Positions 1-8,143 of a stretch of DNA of 64,000 nt are shown piece after piece; position 1 is the first letter of the stretch, and each line of letters starts with the position of its first letter. Source of the stretch: Frankiaceae bacterium. Its GTDB lineage: Bacteria; Actinomycetota; Actinomycetes; Mycobacteriales; SCTD01. The position numbers were made by a program, and so were the translations under genes. The notes under the pieces are model-generated. The model worked only from the letters and a program-made list of their open reading frames with translations. It was not told where the DNA came from and did no database searches. The stretch lies in the NCBI GenBank assembly GCA_016650445.1, contig JAENVS010000018.1:1-64000 (forward strand). Reading direction: 5' to 3'.

Positions 1-506
1 AGGCCATCCATGACGAGGTCAGTCGCGCCATGCTCGAGACGAGCGCCGACCCGGTCGACCAGATCCGCACGTTCATGACGGCGTACGTCTGCGTCCATGC
101 GCGCTACCCGCTGATGACGACCATCGCGCACTCCGACCTGCACGCACTGACCGAGGACAGCCTGGCCACGGTCATCGCGATCCGAAAGCAGACCGTCGAC
201 CTGCTCAAGTCCATCATCGATCGCGGATCGGCCATGGGTGTCTTCCACTGCGAGCAGCCGTGGCTGGTCGTGGCGGCCTTCGCGGGGATGGCGGTGCGGA
301 CGGCAGCCTGGTACCGGCCGCCGGGCACGCCCCGGACCACCCTGATCGATGACTACCCCGCCGAGGTCCACCGTTCACTGATCCCGGACGACTTCACCCT
401 CGATGAGGTGGCGTCGACCTTTGCCGACTACGCCGTCGCGATCGTGATGGGCGTGACTCCACAGGCCACGCCTCCGAGTCCGTTCGGCGGGCGATCGCAT
501 GGCTAG
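1..506 (+). CDS. TetR-family transcriptional regulator, C-terminal part (5' truncated by window edge)
   Basis: The reading frame is already open at base 3, so the N-terminal DNA-binding helix-turn-helix lies outside the window. What remains is an all-helical ligand-binding domain of about 167 residues. It has the usual TetR C-terminal look: a helix ending LLKSIIDRGSAMGVF, then a hydrophobic stretch and a final helix before the stop at 504-506. The stop overlaps the start of the next gene by 8 bp, which suggests co-transcription and perhaps control of the binding-protein gene. Ligand unknown. The TetR assignment rests on fold-like sequence patterns only. Confidence 0.6.
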   Translation, partial: AIHDEVSRAMLETSADPVDQIRTFMTAYVCVHARYPLMTTIAHSDLHALTEDSLATVIAIRKQTVDLLKSIIDRGSAMGVFHCEQPWLVVAAFAGMAVRTAAWYRPPGTPRTTLIDDYPAEVHRSLIPDDFTLDEVASTFADYAVAIVMGVTPQATPPSPFGGRSHG

Positions 507-2259
507 TCGACGCAAGCGCCGAGGGCAGTCGCCGGGCCTGGTGAACCTCGGCATCGCCGGCGGCATCGTGGCCATCCTCGTCCCGCTCATCCTGCAGGCC
601 TCGCAGGCTTCGCCGCCTGCGGTCGCCGAGTTCGCGCCGAACGCCAAGCAGGCCATCAAGAAGGCGCCTGCGGATCAGGCCGCTGCCGAGGCCCCTGGGG
701 CACCTGCAGGTGCCAGTCCGTCCTCACGTCCGTCGGCGACCGCCCGGCCGTCACCGAGTCCGTCGCCGACCGCGCCGACGCTGAGCATCGCCCGCAACCA
801 GCTCAAAGCCTGCGTCGGCTCACCGCCTCGGCAGACCGAGGACCCGCAGTCACCACCGTGCGTGCCGTACTGGACCGGGGACAACGGCGGTGTCACCGCA
901 ACGGGCGTCACGAAGGACACGATCTCCATCGTGATCCCGACGCCTGAGGGGCGCGAGAAGGAGTACCAGGCGCTCGCGAACCACTTCAACAAGCGGTACG
1001 AGTTCTACGGGCGCAAGCTGGTGTTCGCCTTCTGCAAGCCGGTCAGCGGCTCGAACCTCGGGTCGTCCGACAAGCGTCAGCAGGATGCCGATGCTGCTGC
1101 CGCCGCAGCCGGCTGTGGCGGCCCGAAGCCATTCGCGTCCAGCTTCTACCGCTCGGACAACGGCCGGTACTTTCTGGAAGGCATGGCCTGCACGTACAAG
1201 ACGATCGCTGTCGGGTCGTACTCGCCGTACGACAGCACGTACATGAACAAGTGCGCGCCTCGCCTCTACCAGTACCTGATGGACAGCGACAACGAGTTCG
1301 CGCATATGGGCGACTGGGCTTGCCGGCGACTCGTGGGCCGAAACGCGTCCCACGCGGCGGGCAACGACAGCTCCACACCGCCGCAGGCCATCACCTCGCG
1401 CAAGCGCTCGTTCGGGATCTTTCTCGCGCCGTACTACGCCGATGACCCCGTCGCGAACAAGAAGGCACTGCGGCCCCTGACCGACCGGCTGCGGCAGTGC
1501 GGGGCACCGGTGCCCGACGCGAACATCATCGTCAACCCGGTCGCCAATGCGGGTGCCGAGGGTGTGCCGGCAGACCCCGGCTCGGCCAACAACGCCATGC
1601 TGAAGATGAAGCAGAACAACGTCACGTCGGTGTTCTGCCTGTGCAACCTGTTCAGCTTCGGGGCGCTGCAGAAGGCGTCCACCTCGCAGAACTTCCATCC
1701 GGAGTGGTTGGCTTCGACGTTCGGGCTGATCGACATCAACACCTCGTTCGTGCTCGGCGCGTCACCAAGCGACCAGCTGGCGAACACCTTCGGGTTGACG
1801 TTCCAGCCCCGCCAGGTGCTGCCTGCCCTCGAGCCGTACAACCAGGCGGTGCAGGAGGGCGACCCCTCCATCGCGCCCGTGACGACGACGAACGACGTGC
1901 AGAACAGGCAGGAGATCTACCGTCCGCTGCTGATGCTCGCCGCGGGTATCCAGCTGGCCGGGCCGCGCCTGACCGTGGAGTCCTTCCGCGACGGGTTGCG
2001 CAAGGCCAACTTCCCCAACCCGGTGACGGAGTCGCGCGCCGGCGCCGTCGACGTGCCGAGCGACGGCTGGAGCATGACCTCCGACGCTGCGGAGTGGTGG
2101 TGGAGCAACACCGCTACCGGACCGTTCGCCGACAGCTCGAGCCGACCCGGCACCATCTGCTACGTCGACGGCGGCAACCGTCGCAAGGTTGGCGGTTGGC
2201 CGACCGGGCGCCCCGATCCGTTCTTCACCGGGACCTGCGACTCGGGGGCAAGCGGGTAG
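499..2259 (+). CDS. Secreted type-1 periplasmic-binding protein (branched-chain amino-acid ABC-type substrate-binding protein)
   Basis: A 586-residue protein starting with a basic segment and one membrane segment (about residues 12-33), so an uncleaved anchor or long signal. A Ser/Pro/Ala-rich linker runs to about residue 95, followed by a two-lobed domain resembling the Leu/Ile/Val-binding family (for example TKDTISIVIPTPEG at its beginning). The mature part is cysteine-rich (CVGSPP, CKPVSG, CRRL, CLCNLF), suggesting disulfides. No ABC permease or ATPase follows, so it may be an extracellular sensor or an orphan solute receptor rather than a transporter subunit. It overlaps the upstream TetR gene by 8 bp. 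Ligand unknown. Confidence 0.7.
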   Translation: MASRRKRRGQSPGLVNLGIAGGIVAILVPLILQASQASPPAVAEFAPNAKQAIKKAPADQAAAEAPGAPAGASPSSRPSATARPSPSPSPTAPTLSIARNQLKACVGSPPRQTEDPQSPPCVPYWTGDNGGVTATGVTKDTISIVIPTPEGREKEYQALANHFNKRYEFYGRKLVFAFCKPVSGSNLGSSDKRQQDADAAAAAAGCGGPKPFASSFYRSDNGRYFLEGMACTYKTIAVGSYSPYDSTYMNKCAPRLYQYLMDSDNEFAHMGDWACRRLVGRNASHAAGNDSSTPPQAITSRKRSFGIFLAPYYADDPVANKKALRPLTDRLRQCGAPVPDANIIVNPVANAGAEGVPADPGSANNAMLKMKQNNVTSVFCLCNLFSFGALQKASTSQNFHPEWLASTFGLIDINTSFVLGASPSDQLANTFGLTFQPRQVLPALEPYNQAVQEGDPSIAPVTTTNDVQNRQEIYRPLLMLAAGIQLAGPRLTVESFRDGLRKANFPNPVTESRAGAVDVPSDGWSMTSDAAEWWWSNTATGPFADSSSRPGTICYVDGGNRRKVGGWPTGRPDPFFTGTCDSGASG

Positions 2260-2415
2260 GTCCGCGCTTCGCCGGGTTGCGGGACGCGACGAGGTCATCG
2301 CTGCGGAGGCTGTTCTCCTTCGCCCCAGGTATCGAGCGGGGGCCATCCCTCTCCCTCCGTCGTACGCCACGGAGTCCCGGCCGGAGCACGACCGCCCTTC
2401 TCCAGGGGCTGTGCT
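2260..2415. other. Intergenic, no gene seen
   Basis: This stretch after the binding-protein gene contains no convincing small ORF with a ribosome site and no strong hairpin. It leads into the iterated repeats before the ATPase gene. Confidence 0.5.
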
Positions 2416-2476
2416 TCGGTTTCTGGGATTCATGGCCCTCGGTTTCTGGGATTAAAGGCCCTCGGTTTCTGGGATT
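2416..2476 (+). repeat. Three 15-bp direct repeats at 23-bp spacing, operator-like
   Basis: TCGGTTTCTGGGATT occurs exactly at 2416-2430, 2439-2453 and 2462-2476. The last two copies extend to a common 20-bp block starting GGCCC. The 23-bp period is close to two helical turns. The third copy covers the -35 position of the presumed promoter of the next gene (-10 TAGGGT at 2482-2487, ATG at 2493). Iterated sites of this kind usually bind a regulator, possibly the downstream protein itself. No other copy was seen in the window. Confidence 0.7.
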
Positions 2477-2481
2477 CCTGC

Positions 2482-2487
2482 TAGGGT
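2482..2487 (+). promoter_or_regulatory. -10 box of a probably leaderless promoter
   Basis: TAGGGT lies 5 nt before the ATG of the ATPase gene and no Shine-Dalgarno sequence is present, so transcription probably begins at or next to the start codon. The -35 region falls inside the third direct repeat. Confidence 0.5.
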
Positions 2488-2492
2488 GACGC

Positions 2493-3773
2493 ATGACCCA
2501 CCCGTTCAGCGGCCTGAAGCCCCGGCGACTGACGCCAGTCGCCCTCGAGCGGCTGTCGGAAGATCCGGTTGTTCTTCTGGAGGGGCCCCGCTCGGTAGGA
2601 AAGTCGACCCTGCTCGCCGAGCTTGCCCGTGCCGTGGGCGCGGACCTGCTTGACCTGGATGATCCCGCCACCCAACAGGCCGTCGTTCGCGACCCTTCAG
2701 CCTTCGTCAACGGTCCTCGCCCCGTGTTCATCGACGAGTACCAGAAGGCACCCATCGTCCTGGACGCCATCAAGGCCGAGCTCAACCGTGACACCAGACC
2801 GGGCCGTTTCGCTCTGACTGGCTCAGCCCGCCACGATGCCCTCCCGCCGGCCGCTCAAGCCCTCACTGGGCGGCTGACACGCCTGACCGTGTATCCGCTC
2901 TCCCAGGGGGAGATCGACGGTACTTACGAGGACCTCATCGAGCGTCTCTTCGCCGACCCCGGCGCAACCGTCGCCAGTCAGCCCATGTCGGAAACCGTTC
3001 GAGAGGAGTACCTGGAACGGATCGTCGCAGGCGGCTTTCCCCTCGCGCTGGCCCACCAGAGAACATCTGCCCGCAACCGCTGGTTCGACGACTACACGAG
3101 CCTGACGTTAGAGCGGGATGTCCGAGAGCTGAGCAACCTCCGTCAGGGGGCTCAACTGCCTGCCCTCCTCCACCTCCTCGCAGGCCAGACCGCGCAGGTC
3201 CTCAACATCGACCGCGCGGCCCGTGCGACCACGCTCGACCCCACCACGGCGGAGAGTTACGCCCGACTCCTCGAAGCCGTGTTCCTCATGCAACGACTCC
3301 CCGCCTGGGGCAAGACCCTCACCTCGCGCGCCACGGCGAAGCCGAAGCTGCATCTGCTCGACTCCGGCGTGGCCGCGAGGTTGCTCCGCCTCAGCAGTGA
3401 CAAGCTCGCCCAGCGCGATCCGACCGCGCTCACCGAGCTCGGCCATCTCCTCGAGAGCTTCGTTGTCGGGGAGCTCACCAAGCAGGCCTCCTGGCTGGAC
3501 GCCATCACCGGCGTGGGCCACTGGCGCACCCATGACGGAGACGAGGTCGACCTCATCCTCGAACGCGACGACGGCGCCGTCCTCGCCTTCGCGGTCAAGA
3601 CCTCAACCCGCGTCACCGGAGTTGACCTGCGTCCGCTGCGCAAGCTCCGCGACGCGACGGGTGACGCCTTCGTCGCGGGCATCGCACTGTCGCTGGGCGA
3701 TCGCTCCTACAACCACGAAGACCGGCTGTACATCATGCCCGTCGACCGACTCTGGCAGCCCCGTTACACGTAG
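2493..3773 (+). CDS. AAA_14/DUF4143-type ATPase
   Basis: A 426-residue protein of the widespread family with an N-terminal AAA ATPase and a C-terminal DUF4143 domain. Visible motifs are Walker A GPRSVGKST (about residues 31-39), Walker B PVFIDEYQ (about 77-84), the sensor segment FALTGSARH and then LTRLTVYPLSQGEI. The C-terminal part (about 200-400) contains the DUF4143-like HLLDSGVAARLLRL and a restriction-endonuclease-like region (GDEVDLILERDDGAVLAFAVK, whose D/E-V-D...K pattern resembles a PD-(D/E)XK core). The family's biological role is unknown; proposed roles include DNA transactions or toxin-antitoxin-like functions. It stands alone behind three operator-like repeats. Confidence 0.85.
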   Translation: MTHPFSGLKPRRLTPVALERLSEDPVVLLEGPRSVGKSTLLAELARAVGADLLDLDDPATQQAVVRDPSAFVNGPRPVFIDEYQKAPIVLDAIKAELNRDTRPGRFALTGSARHDALPPAAQALTGRLTRLTVYPLSQGEIDGTYEDLIERLFADPGATVASQPMSETVREEYLERIVAGGFPLALAHQRTSARNRWFDDYTSLTLERDVRELSNLRQGAQLPALLHLLAGQTAQVLNIDRAARATTLDPTTAESYARLLEAVFLMQRLPAWGKTLTSRATAKPKLHLLDSGVAARLLRLSSDKLAQRDPTALTELGHLLESFVVGELTKQASWLDAITGVGHWRTHDGDEVDLILERDDGAVLAFAVKTSTRVTGVDLRPLRKLRDATGDAFVAGIALSLGDRSYNHEDRLYIMPVDRLWQPRYT

Positions 3774-3851
3774 TGCACCTGACCGCCAGATGCGCCCCAC
3801 CCCGGCATATGTGGTGCGTACATCGGTGACAAACCGTTGACAAGAAACAGC

Positions 3852-3887
3852 AAGGGCATGATCACCAGCTTCGGTGATCATGCCCTT
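3852..3887 (-). terminator. Hairpin terminator copy (left repeat)
   Basis: AAGGGCATGATCACC (3852-3866) pairs perfectly with GGTGATCATGCCCTT (3873-3887) around a 6-nt loop. It sits just 3' of the truncated tRNA on the minus strand and can also terminate the ATPase gene on the plus strand. Confidence 0.7.
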
Positions 3888-3906
3888 AACCTGCGGTTTT
3901 GCGTTG

Positions 3907-3949
3907 TAGCGGGGGCAGGATTTGAACCTGCGACCTCTGGGTTATGAGC
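3907..3949 (-). pseudogene. Truncated tRNA-fMet (3' half only)
   Basis: The sequence is identical to the 3' 43 nt of the complete tRNA-fMet at 8491-8564: anticodon loop from CUCAUAA onward, the T arm and the acceptor strand CCCCGCU-A. The 5' half is missing at this position. A weak match to the tRNA 5' end (CTCCACCCCG at 4013-4022) could mean a decayed full copy with an insertion, but this is not convincing. It cannot encode a functional tRNA. Confidence 0.75.
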
Positions 3950-4187
3950 ACCGCCCCATGGATGCCGGTGAACTCCTGCGGACGGTCCCGGACAGCGAGT
4001 TGAGCGTCGATCCTCCACCCCGTCCGGCAGAGTCCGGCACGGTTCGGGCAGCTCGCCAACGAGATGCCAACCGCGCACCTACCAGCGCTTGCGGTCGCAC
4101 AGCTTCGCTGCGCCTCGCACCCATGCCAAGCCGGCATCAACGCCGAACGTCACCACAGCTCGACGGTCCAAGCCGGAGCCTCGTAGA
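3950..4187. other. Left end of the tRNA-flanked segment, no gene seen
   Basis: These 238 bp follow the tRNA fragment. I see no ORF with plausible start and codon bias and no integrase remnant. It does not obviously resemble the corresponding right end (8196-8410). Confidence 0.5.
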
Positions 4188-4242
4188 CCCTTGCGTCAGG
4201 GGCTGGCTGGCGACCTTGCACTCCTCCCTGACGCAGCAAGGG
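4188..4242. terminator. Hairpin homologous to the one after the 82-aa peptide gene
   Basis: CCCTTGCGTCAGGG (4188-4201) pairs with CCCTGACGCAGCAAGGG (4226-4242), leaving a 3-nt bulge. The hairpin at 8138-8195 has nearly the same arms. Here no gene precedes it, so it may be the terminator of a lost gene copy or a regulatory structure ahead of the next promoter. Confidence 0.55.
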
Positions 4243-4281
4243 TTTCGCCGGATACCGCATCCCTCCGGGCGCACCTAGCGT
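4241..4281 (+). promoter_or_regulatory. Promoter P1 of the 86-aa exported protein gene
   Basis: GGTTTCGCCGGATACCGC is followed by exactly 17 bp and TAGCGT (4276-4281). The -35 hexamer is TACCGC (4253-4258). The same arrangement, including the upstream GGTT-C-CC-GATACCGC, occurs at 7529-7567 before the other small gene, so both are probably read by the same sigma factor or activator. The LAL regulator between them is the obvious candidate. Confidence 0.6.
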
Positions 4282-4337
4282 CTTGCCCAGGTCGCACGCT
4301 CACCGTCAGGTGACGTGCAAACAGTGAGGGGCACGCT

Positions 4338-4598
4338 ATGTCCAGAAGGTGGATTATGAGAACCATTGTCACGGCAACCGTCACCGCTGCCGTCACGGCG
4401 GCCGGTGCGCTGCCCGCAGGCGCGAAAGCTCCCGAGCACCCGCTGACCAGCTACATCGGAGCGTGCAACATGGTCAACAACCCGGTTGCCATGTTCGAGA
4501 TCGCCATGGTGAACGCAGCGGAGCAGGGCAACACCGGGATGTTCCTCGGCGCCGCCGCATCGGGCGACCCCGGCTGCGCCATCTCACTCACACCCTGA
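4338..4598 (+). CDS. Small exported protein of unknown function (86 aa)
   Basis: This is a short ORF with ribosome site GTGAGGGG 6 nt before the ATG. An Ala/Thr-rich signal peptide with probable cleavage after GAKA (about residue 30) leaves a mature chain of about 55 residues with two cysteines (SYIGACNM and DPGCAI), which could form one disulfide. Met at residue 7 (4356) is an alternative start. It is convergent with the LAL regulator and overlaps its 3' end by 11 bp. It lies behind a promoter nearly identical to the one at 7539-7567. I recognise no family. Confidence 0.65.
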   Translation: MSRRWIMRTIVTATVTAAVTAAGALPAGAKAPEHPLTSYIGACNMVNNPVAMFEIAMVNAAEQGNTGMFLGAAASGDPGCAISLTP

Positions 4599-7485
4599 CC
4601 GCAGCACCTTCGGGCAGGTGCAGCTCGCTGCCGAACCGGGCGCCGAGCTCAGCGCGGTTCCGAACCGCGAGCTTGCTGAAGACGTGGGACAGGTGCTGCT
4701 CCACGGTCTTCGGCGAGATGAACAGCGACGCCGCGATCTCCGCTGTACGGGCGCCGTCGACGGCCAGCCGGGCCACCTCGCACTCCCGGCGGCTGAGTGC
4801 TCCGATCGGTCCGGCTGACGGGGGGTTCCACGGCGACGGCGCGCTGCGGATGCCGAGCGTCCGCAGCTGCCGCGCGGCGACGGCCCGCTCCGAGACCGCC
4901 CCGAGCCCGGCCGCCAGGTCGCGGGCCGCAGTCCACGCCTTGACCGCGGCGGGACGGTCGTCCGGGGACAACGCCGCACCGAGGTCGAGCAGCGCCCAGA
5001 CCCGGTCCAGCTGAGTACCCGCTGCCCCGGCCGCCGCGGCCAGCGCCTTCAGCCGCGCGACCCCGTCGGCGCGGCCGGTGCCGACCGCAAGCAGCGCCGC
5101 CGCTCGGTCGCGGAAGAAAGCGATCCGCGGGTTCGGCTCGGCATGTCCCGCCTCCCAATCGCTCAGCTGGGCCTCGGCCCGCTCCACGTCACCGATCCGC
5201 GCCAGCAGCTCGACGGTCACGATCTGCACCTCGGCGAGGCACCGCACGCAATCTGCGACGGCGGCATCAGCGTTCGCGGCCGCCAGCTCGTCCCGGACCA
5301 GCTGCCGGCTGTCCGTCGGGTCGAAGCGCGCGGCCAGCATGGCGGCCCGCTGGTGCAGCAGTAGCCGGCAGTGCGGGTTGTCCTGTGCCGCCGCCTCCTG
5401 CCTCAGCGAGGCGACGGCGGCACGCCAGTCGACGGCTGAGGCGTCGATCAACTGCCGGAGGCCGCAGACCCACGTGTCTGCCACCTCCTCCCTCAGTCGG
5501 TCGATCCGTCGGGCCAGCTGGCGCGCCCACTCATGGCACTCCCGCGCGTCGTGCACCCGTCCGACGCTGTACGTCGCCAGCGCCAGCTCGAGCGCCGCAT
5601 CTGCGGCGACCGCGGGGTAGACCTGCTGCTGCGCCTCGCGGAGCACAGCGGCCAAGGAGGTCACCACCTCCGGCCAGCGGTCGAGGAACCGCGTCATGAG
5701 CGCCGCGTTGAGACGCGCGTCCAGGTGCCGCTCCCCGAGGCCACGGGTCGCGTCGACCAGCGCGTGAGAGAGCCTGATGACGCCGTCGATGTCGTCGGCC
5801 ATCAGCCGGTCGACACGCTCGGCATCGAGCACCTGCACGAATGCGTCGCGGGCCGCGCCGACGAGCTCCTCGATCCCGCCGGCCACGGCGACCAGCCCGC
5901 GGGCCGTGCTGCTCGCCAGCTCCAGGTGCACTGCTGCCGATGCGGCGTCATGGTCCAGCCAGACGAGACGGCTGTAATCGAGCGCGTCGGCGGCAACCAG
6001 CGTCCACGTGTCGTCGCCGGCGCAGCGCCGGACCACCTCCAGCGCCGCCGAGACGTCGCACGGACGGCCGAGCGCGAGGGCGAGCCGAGCTGCACCGAGC
6101 GCCGCAACGCCCCGGTCGCGCGGCGCAGGCAGCACGTCCGCGAGCCAGATCAGGTGGTCGTACGCCGCTTGGCTGTGGCCGACCTCCTCGGCGAGCTCCG
6201 CGAGCCGGCGCCGGAGTTCTAGGTGCGCCGTCGGGTCCAGGACCGGCGTCTCCGCGGCTGCGGCCAGTCGGTCGTAGCCTGCGGCTCCGAGGAGACGGCG
6301 CTGGGGCGACTGCGCGACCTCGAGCGCGATGGGCGCGGTCGCGATGCCCGCGGCAGCCGCGTGCTCGAGCGCCTCCATGAGCAGCTGCAGGTCGCCCGCA
6401 GCCCGCTGCTGCAGGCGATCCGCGATCCGCGCGTGCAGGCGCTGCGCTTCACCATCCGGGATCTCGAGTGCAGCGGCTTCGCGGACCAGGTCGTGCGCGG
6501 TCTCGACGAGCGACGCCCGCAGCGACACCAGCCCCCGCCGTACGAGCTCGGCGACTGCGGCGCTCACGCGCGACGCCGGCCACTCGAGCACGGCCGCCAC
6601 GTCCTCCTGGCGTCCGGGGCGCCCAAGCAGAACGACCGCTGAAAGGCAAGTGGCGGCGTCCGAGCTCAGCGCCCGGAGCATCGCCGGCAGCAGCGCCACC
6701 GACTCATCGGCGTTGCTGCCGGTCACCGCGTTGACCTCGATCCAGAAGGGCGAGCCGCGGCCCGTCCGCCACATCCCTTCCGCTCGCGCTGGTGTCAGGG
6801 AGGGGTCGATCGCCCGCGCGAGCGCGACGCCCGCAGCGCAGTCGATCGGCTCGAGCGTGAACTGCTCGAAGCTGGCCTCCGGGACGGCCTTGCGCAGCGA
6901 GGCGGCGAACGCGGCCGATTCCGGCGCCGGCCTCGTCGCGCAGAGCATGGCGAGCGGCGCCCCCTCGCCGTACGCCGCACGCACGACGTGGTGCGCGAAC
7001 GCGCGGGACAGGCTGTCGAGCCACTGGAGGTCGTCGATCACGAGCAGCACCGGACCCAGCGACAGCAAGGCCCGCGACGCGGCCTCCAGGACCCGCACGG
7101 ACTCCAAGGCACCGAAGTCGTCCGCTCGGAGCATGGCCGAGAGGCGCCGCCCTGGCTCACCCGCACTGCCCAGCTGCGCGAACAGCCCCGCGGCTGCACC
7201 GAGCGGCACGTCGCGCTCCGGCTCGAACCCGTCCAGCCGTCGCACCGGTCCGACGTCCGGCTGTGTGGTGGCCTCTGCGAGCAGTCGCGATTTGCCGATG
7301 CCGGGTTCACCGACGACGAGCAGGACCTGCGGGCCCGGCCCGCGGTTGATCCGCTGCAGGCGCTGGCGCACGCGAGCAACGTCCGCGCCCCGCCCGAAGA
7401 GCCCTGGGGTCTGTGCGCTCACCATCGCCACCGCCGAGAGGCGCCGTGACTCGGGGCCCTGTCCGCGAAGGTAGGCGCTGGTCAC
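4588..7485 (-). CDS. Large ATP-binding LuxR-family (LAL) transcriptional regulator
   Basis: Up to 965 residues; the likely start may be Met21 (MVSAQTPGLFGRG), where the conserved part begins. The N-terminal AAA_16 ATPase has Walker A VGEPGIGKSRL (about residues 57-67) and Walker B VLLVIDDLQWLD. A long helical, TPR-like middle follows. The C-terminal LuxR helix-turn-helix is LSRRECEVARLAVDGARTAE onward, with FISPKTVEQHL as recognition helix (about residues 890-950). LAL proteins integrate an unknown inducer with ATP binding to activate target promoters. It is divergent from the 85-aa gene and convergent with the 86-aa exported-protein gene; the paired promoters of both are likely targets (inference). 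Confidence 0.9.
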   Translation of the reverse strand: MTSAYLRGQGPESRRLSAVAMVSAQTPGLFGRGADVARVRQRLQRINRGPGPQVLLVVGEPGIGKSRLLAEATTQPDVGPVRRLDGFEPERDVPLGAAAGLFAQLGSAGEPGRRLSAMLRADDFGALESVRVLEAASRALLSLGPVLLVIDDLQWLDSLSRAFAHHVVRAAYGEGAPLAMLCATRPAPESAAFAASLRKAVPEASFEQFTLEPIDCAAGVALARAIDPSLTPARAEGMWRTGRGSPFWIEVNAVTGSNADESVALLPAMLRALSSDAATCLSAVVLLGRPGRQEDVAAVLEWPASRVSAAVAELVRRGLVSLRASLVETAHDLVREAAALEIPDGEAQRLHARIADRLQQRAAGDLQLLMEALEHAAAAGIATAPIALEVAQSPQRRLLGAAGYDRLAAAAETPVLDPTAHLELRRRLAELAEEVGHSQAAYDHLIWLADVLPAPRDRGVAALGAARLALALGRPCDVSAALEVVRRCAGDDTWTLVAADALDYSRLVWLDHDAASAAVHLELASSTARGLVAVAGGIEELVGAARDAFVQVLDAERVDRLMADDIDGVIRLSHALVDATRGLGERHLDARLNAALMTRFLDRWPEVVTSLAAVLREAQQQVYPAVAADAALELALATYSVGRVHDARECHEWARQLARRIDRLREEVADTWVCGLRQLIDASAVDWRAAVASLRQEAAAQDNPHCRLLLHQRAAMLAARFDPTDSRQLVRDELAAANADAAVADCVRCLAEVQIVTVELLARIGDVERAEAQLSDWEAGHAEPNPRIAFFRDRAAALLAVGTGRADGVARLKALAAAAGAAGTQLDRVWALLDLGAALSPDDRPAAVKAWTAARDLAAGLGAVSERAVAARQLRTLGIRSAPSPWNPPSAGPIGALSRRECEVARLAVDGARTAEIAASLFISPKTVEQHLSHVFSKLAVRNRAELGARFGSELHLPEGAAVRV

Positions 7486-7528
7486 CCGGTTGTCCCGGCT
7501 TCGCGCAGGTCTGGCGCGGAAACCAGGG

Positions 7529-7567
7529 GTTCTCCCGATACCGCTGGACTGTGCACCGGCCTAGCGT
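7529..7567 (+). promoter_or_regulatory. Promoter P2, twin of the promoter at 4241-4281
   Basis: GATACCGC (with -35 TACCGC at 7539-7544) is separated by exactly 17 bp from TAGCGT (7562-7567), preceded by GGTTCTCCC. The match with P1 in both hexamers, spacer length and upstream block is striking because spacer sequences differ. It drives the 85-aa and 82-aa genes and lies in the divergent interval with the LAL regulator. Confidence 0.6.
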
Positions 7568-7595
7568 CCAGCGCACAGCCACGGGGGGAGCCCAC

Positions 7596-7853
7596 ATGAC
7601 CATGCTGGTGGTGGTGATGGATGCCGGCAGCTCGAGCGCGACGCTCGACACGGCAGCGGCGACGCGACTGCGCAGCCTCGGCATCACGCACATAGCGATC
7701 GCCCAGGACGCGAAGACGGAGGCCGTCGTCCTGGAGGGATGGGCGTTCGACGTGGTCGGCTCCGGGGACGAGGCCACGGCCATCGTCGCCGGGTCGGCGC
7801 GGCGCAGCTCGCTGCGCCCCGTGCTGGACACCCTGCTGAGCCGCAGCACATGA
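7596..7853 (+). CDS. Conserved-looking small cytosolic protein (85 aa), unknown
   Basis: The ATG at 7596 is preceded by a strong ribosome site GGGGGGAG with 5-nt spacing, so longer upstream readings are not used. The protein starts MTMLVVVMDAGSSS and has an alternating beta-alpha pattern (RLRSLGITHIAIAQD, TEAVVLEGWAFDVVG), with no signal peptide and no cysteines. It is the first gene of a probable two-gene operon with the 82-aa exported protein, divergent from the LAL regulator. It may be an accessory or sensing protein for that regulator, but no family is recognised. Confidence 0.65.
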   Translation: MTMLVVVMDAGSSSATLDTAAATRLRSLGITHIAIAQDAKTEAVVLEGWAFDVVGSGDEATAIVAGSARRSSLRPVLDTLLSRST

Positions 7854-7894
7854 CGGAGGTCGGCACAGCGCCGGCCCTTGACAAGGGAGCAGAC

Positions 7895-8143
7895 ATGAAC
7901 GCGATCATCAAGACCTGGTGGGCCCGCACAGCCGTCGGAGGAGCGGTCGCCCTGGCGGCCACGCTCGGTACGACGGGGACGGCGGCCGCCGCCAACAGCG
8001 GGACGCTGACAGTCAATCTGCCGTGCGGCTGCGTCCTGTTCGAGGACGACTTCCCGACGGGCACCGGGGGCGGGCTGCCGGTCGGTCATGCGGCGCACAC
8101 CCCGGCCGCGGAGAACCACGGCGCGGCAACCTTCACGCCCTAG
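7895..8143 (+). CDS. Small exported protein of unknown function (82 aa)
   Basis: The ATG at 7895 follows AAGGGAG and lies 41 bp after the 85-aa gene. An N-terminal signal peptide (KTWWARTAVGGAVALAATLG, cleavage near AAAA-N at about residue 34) leaves about 48 residues. These include a Cys-Gly-Cys pair (NLPCGCVLFEDDFP), Gly-rich GTGGGLP and two His. This could be a metal-binding or disulfide peptide. A strong hairpin overlaps its stop codon. It is a functional analogue rather than a sequence homologue of the 86-aa exported protein at the other end of the segment. Confidence 0.65.
   Translation: MNAIIKTWWARTAVGGAVALAATLGTTGTAAAANSGTLTVNLPCGCVLFEDDFPTGTGGGLPVGHAAHTPAAENHGAATFTP

Larger units (their letters stand above)
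3827..3949. repeat. Left copy of 123-bp direct repeat (attL/attR-like): terminator plus 3' half of tRNA-fMet
   Basis: This block aligns without gaps to 8411-8533 (offset 4584 bp). I count 7 mismatches overall and perfect identity over the last 51 bp (3899-3949). It contains a 15-bp hairpin and 43 bp of the tRNA-fMet 3' half. Identity stops in the anticodon loop, a common crossover position for tyrosine integrases. This supports a segment inserted at the tRNA gene. A plain tandem duplication is the alternative. Confidence 0.8.

Noticed and set aside
3907-3949. Second functional tRNA-fMet
   Set aside because: Only the 3' half is present; no acceptable 5' half follows.
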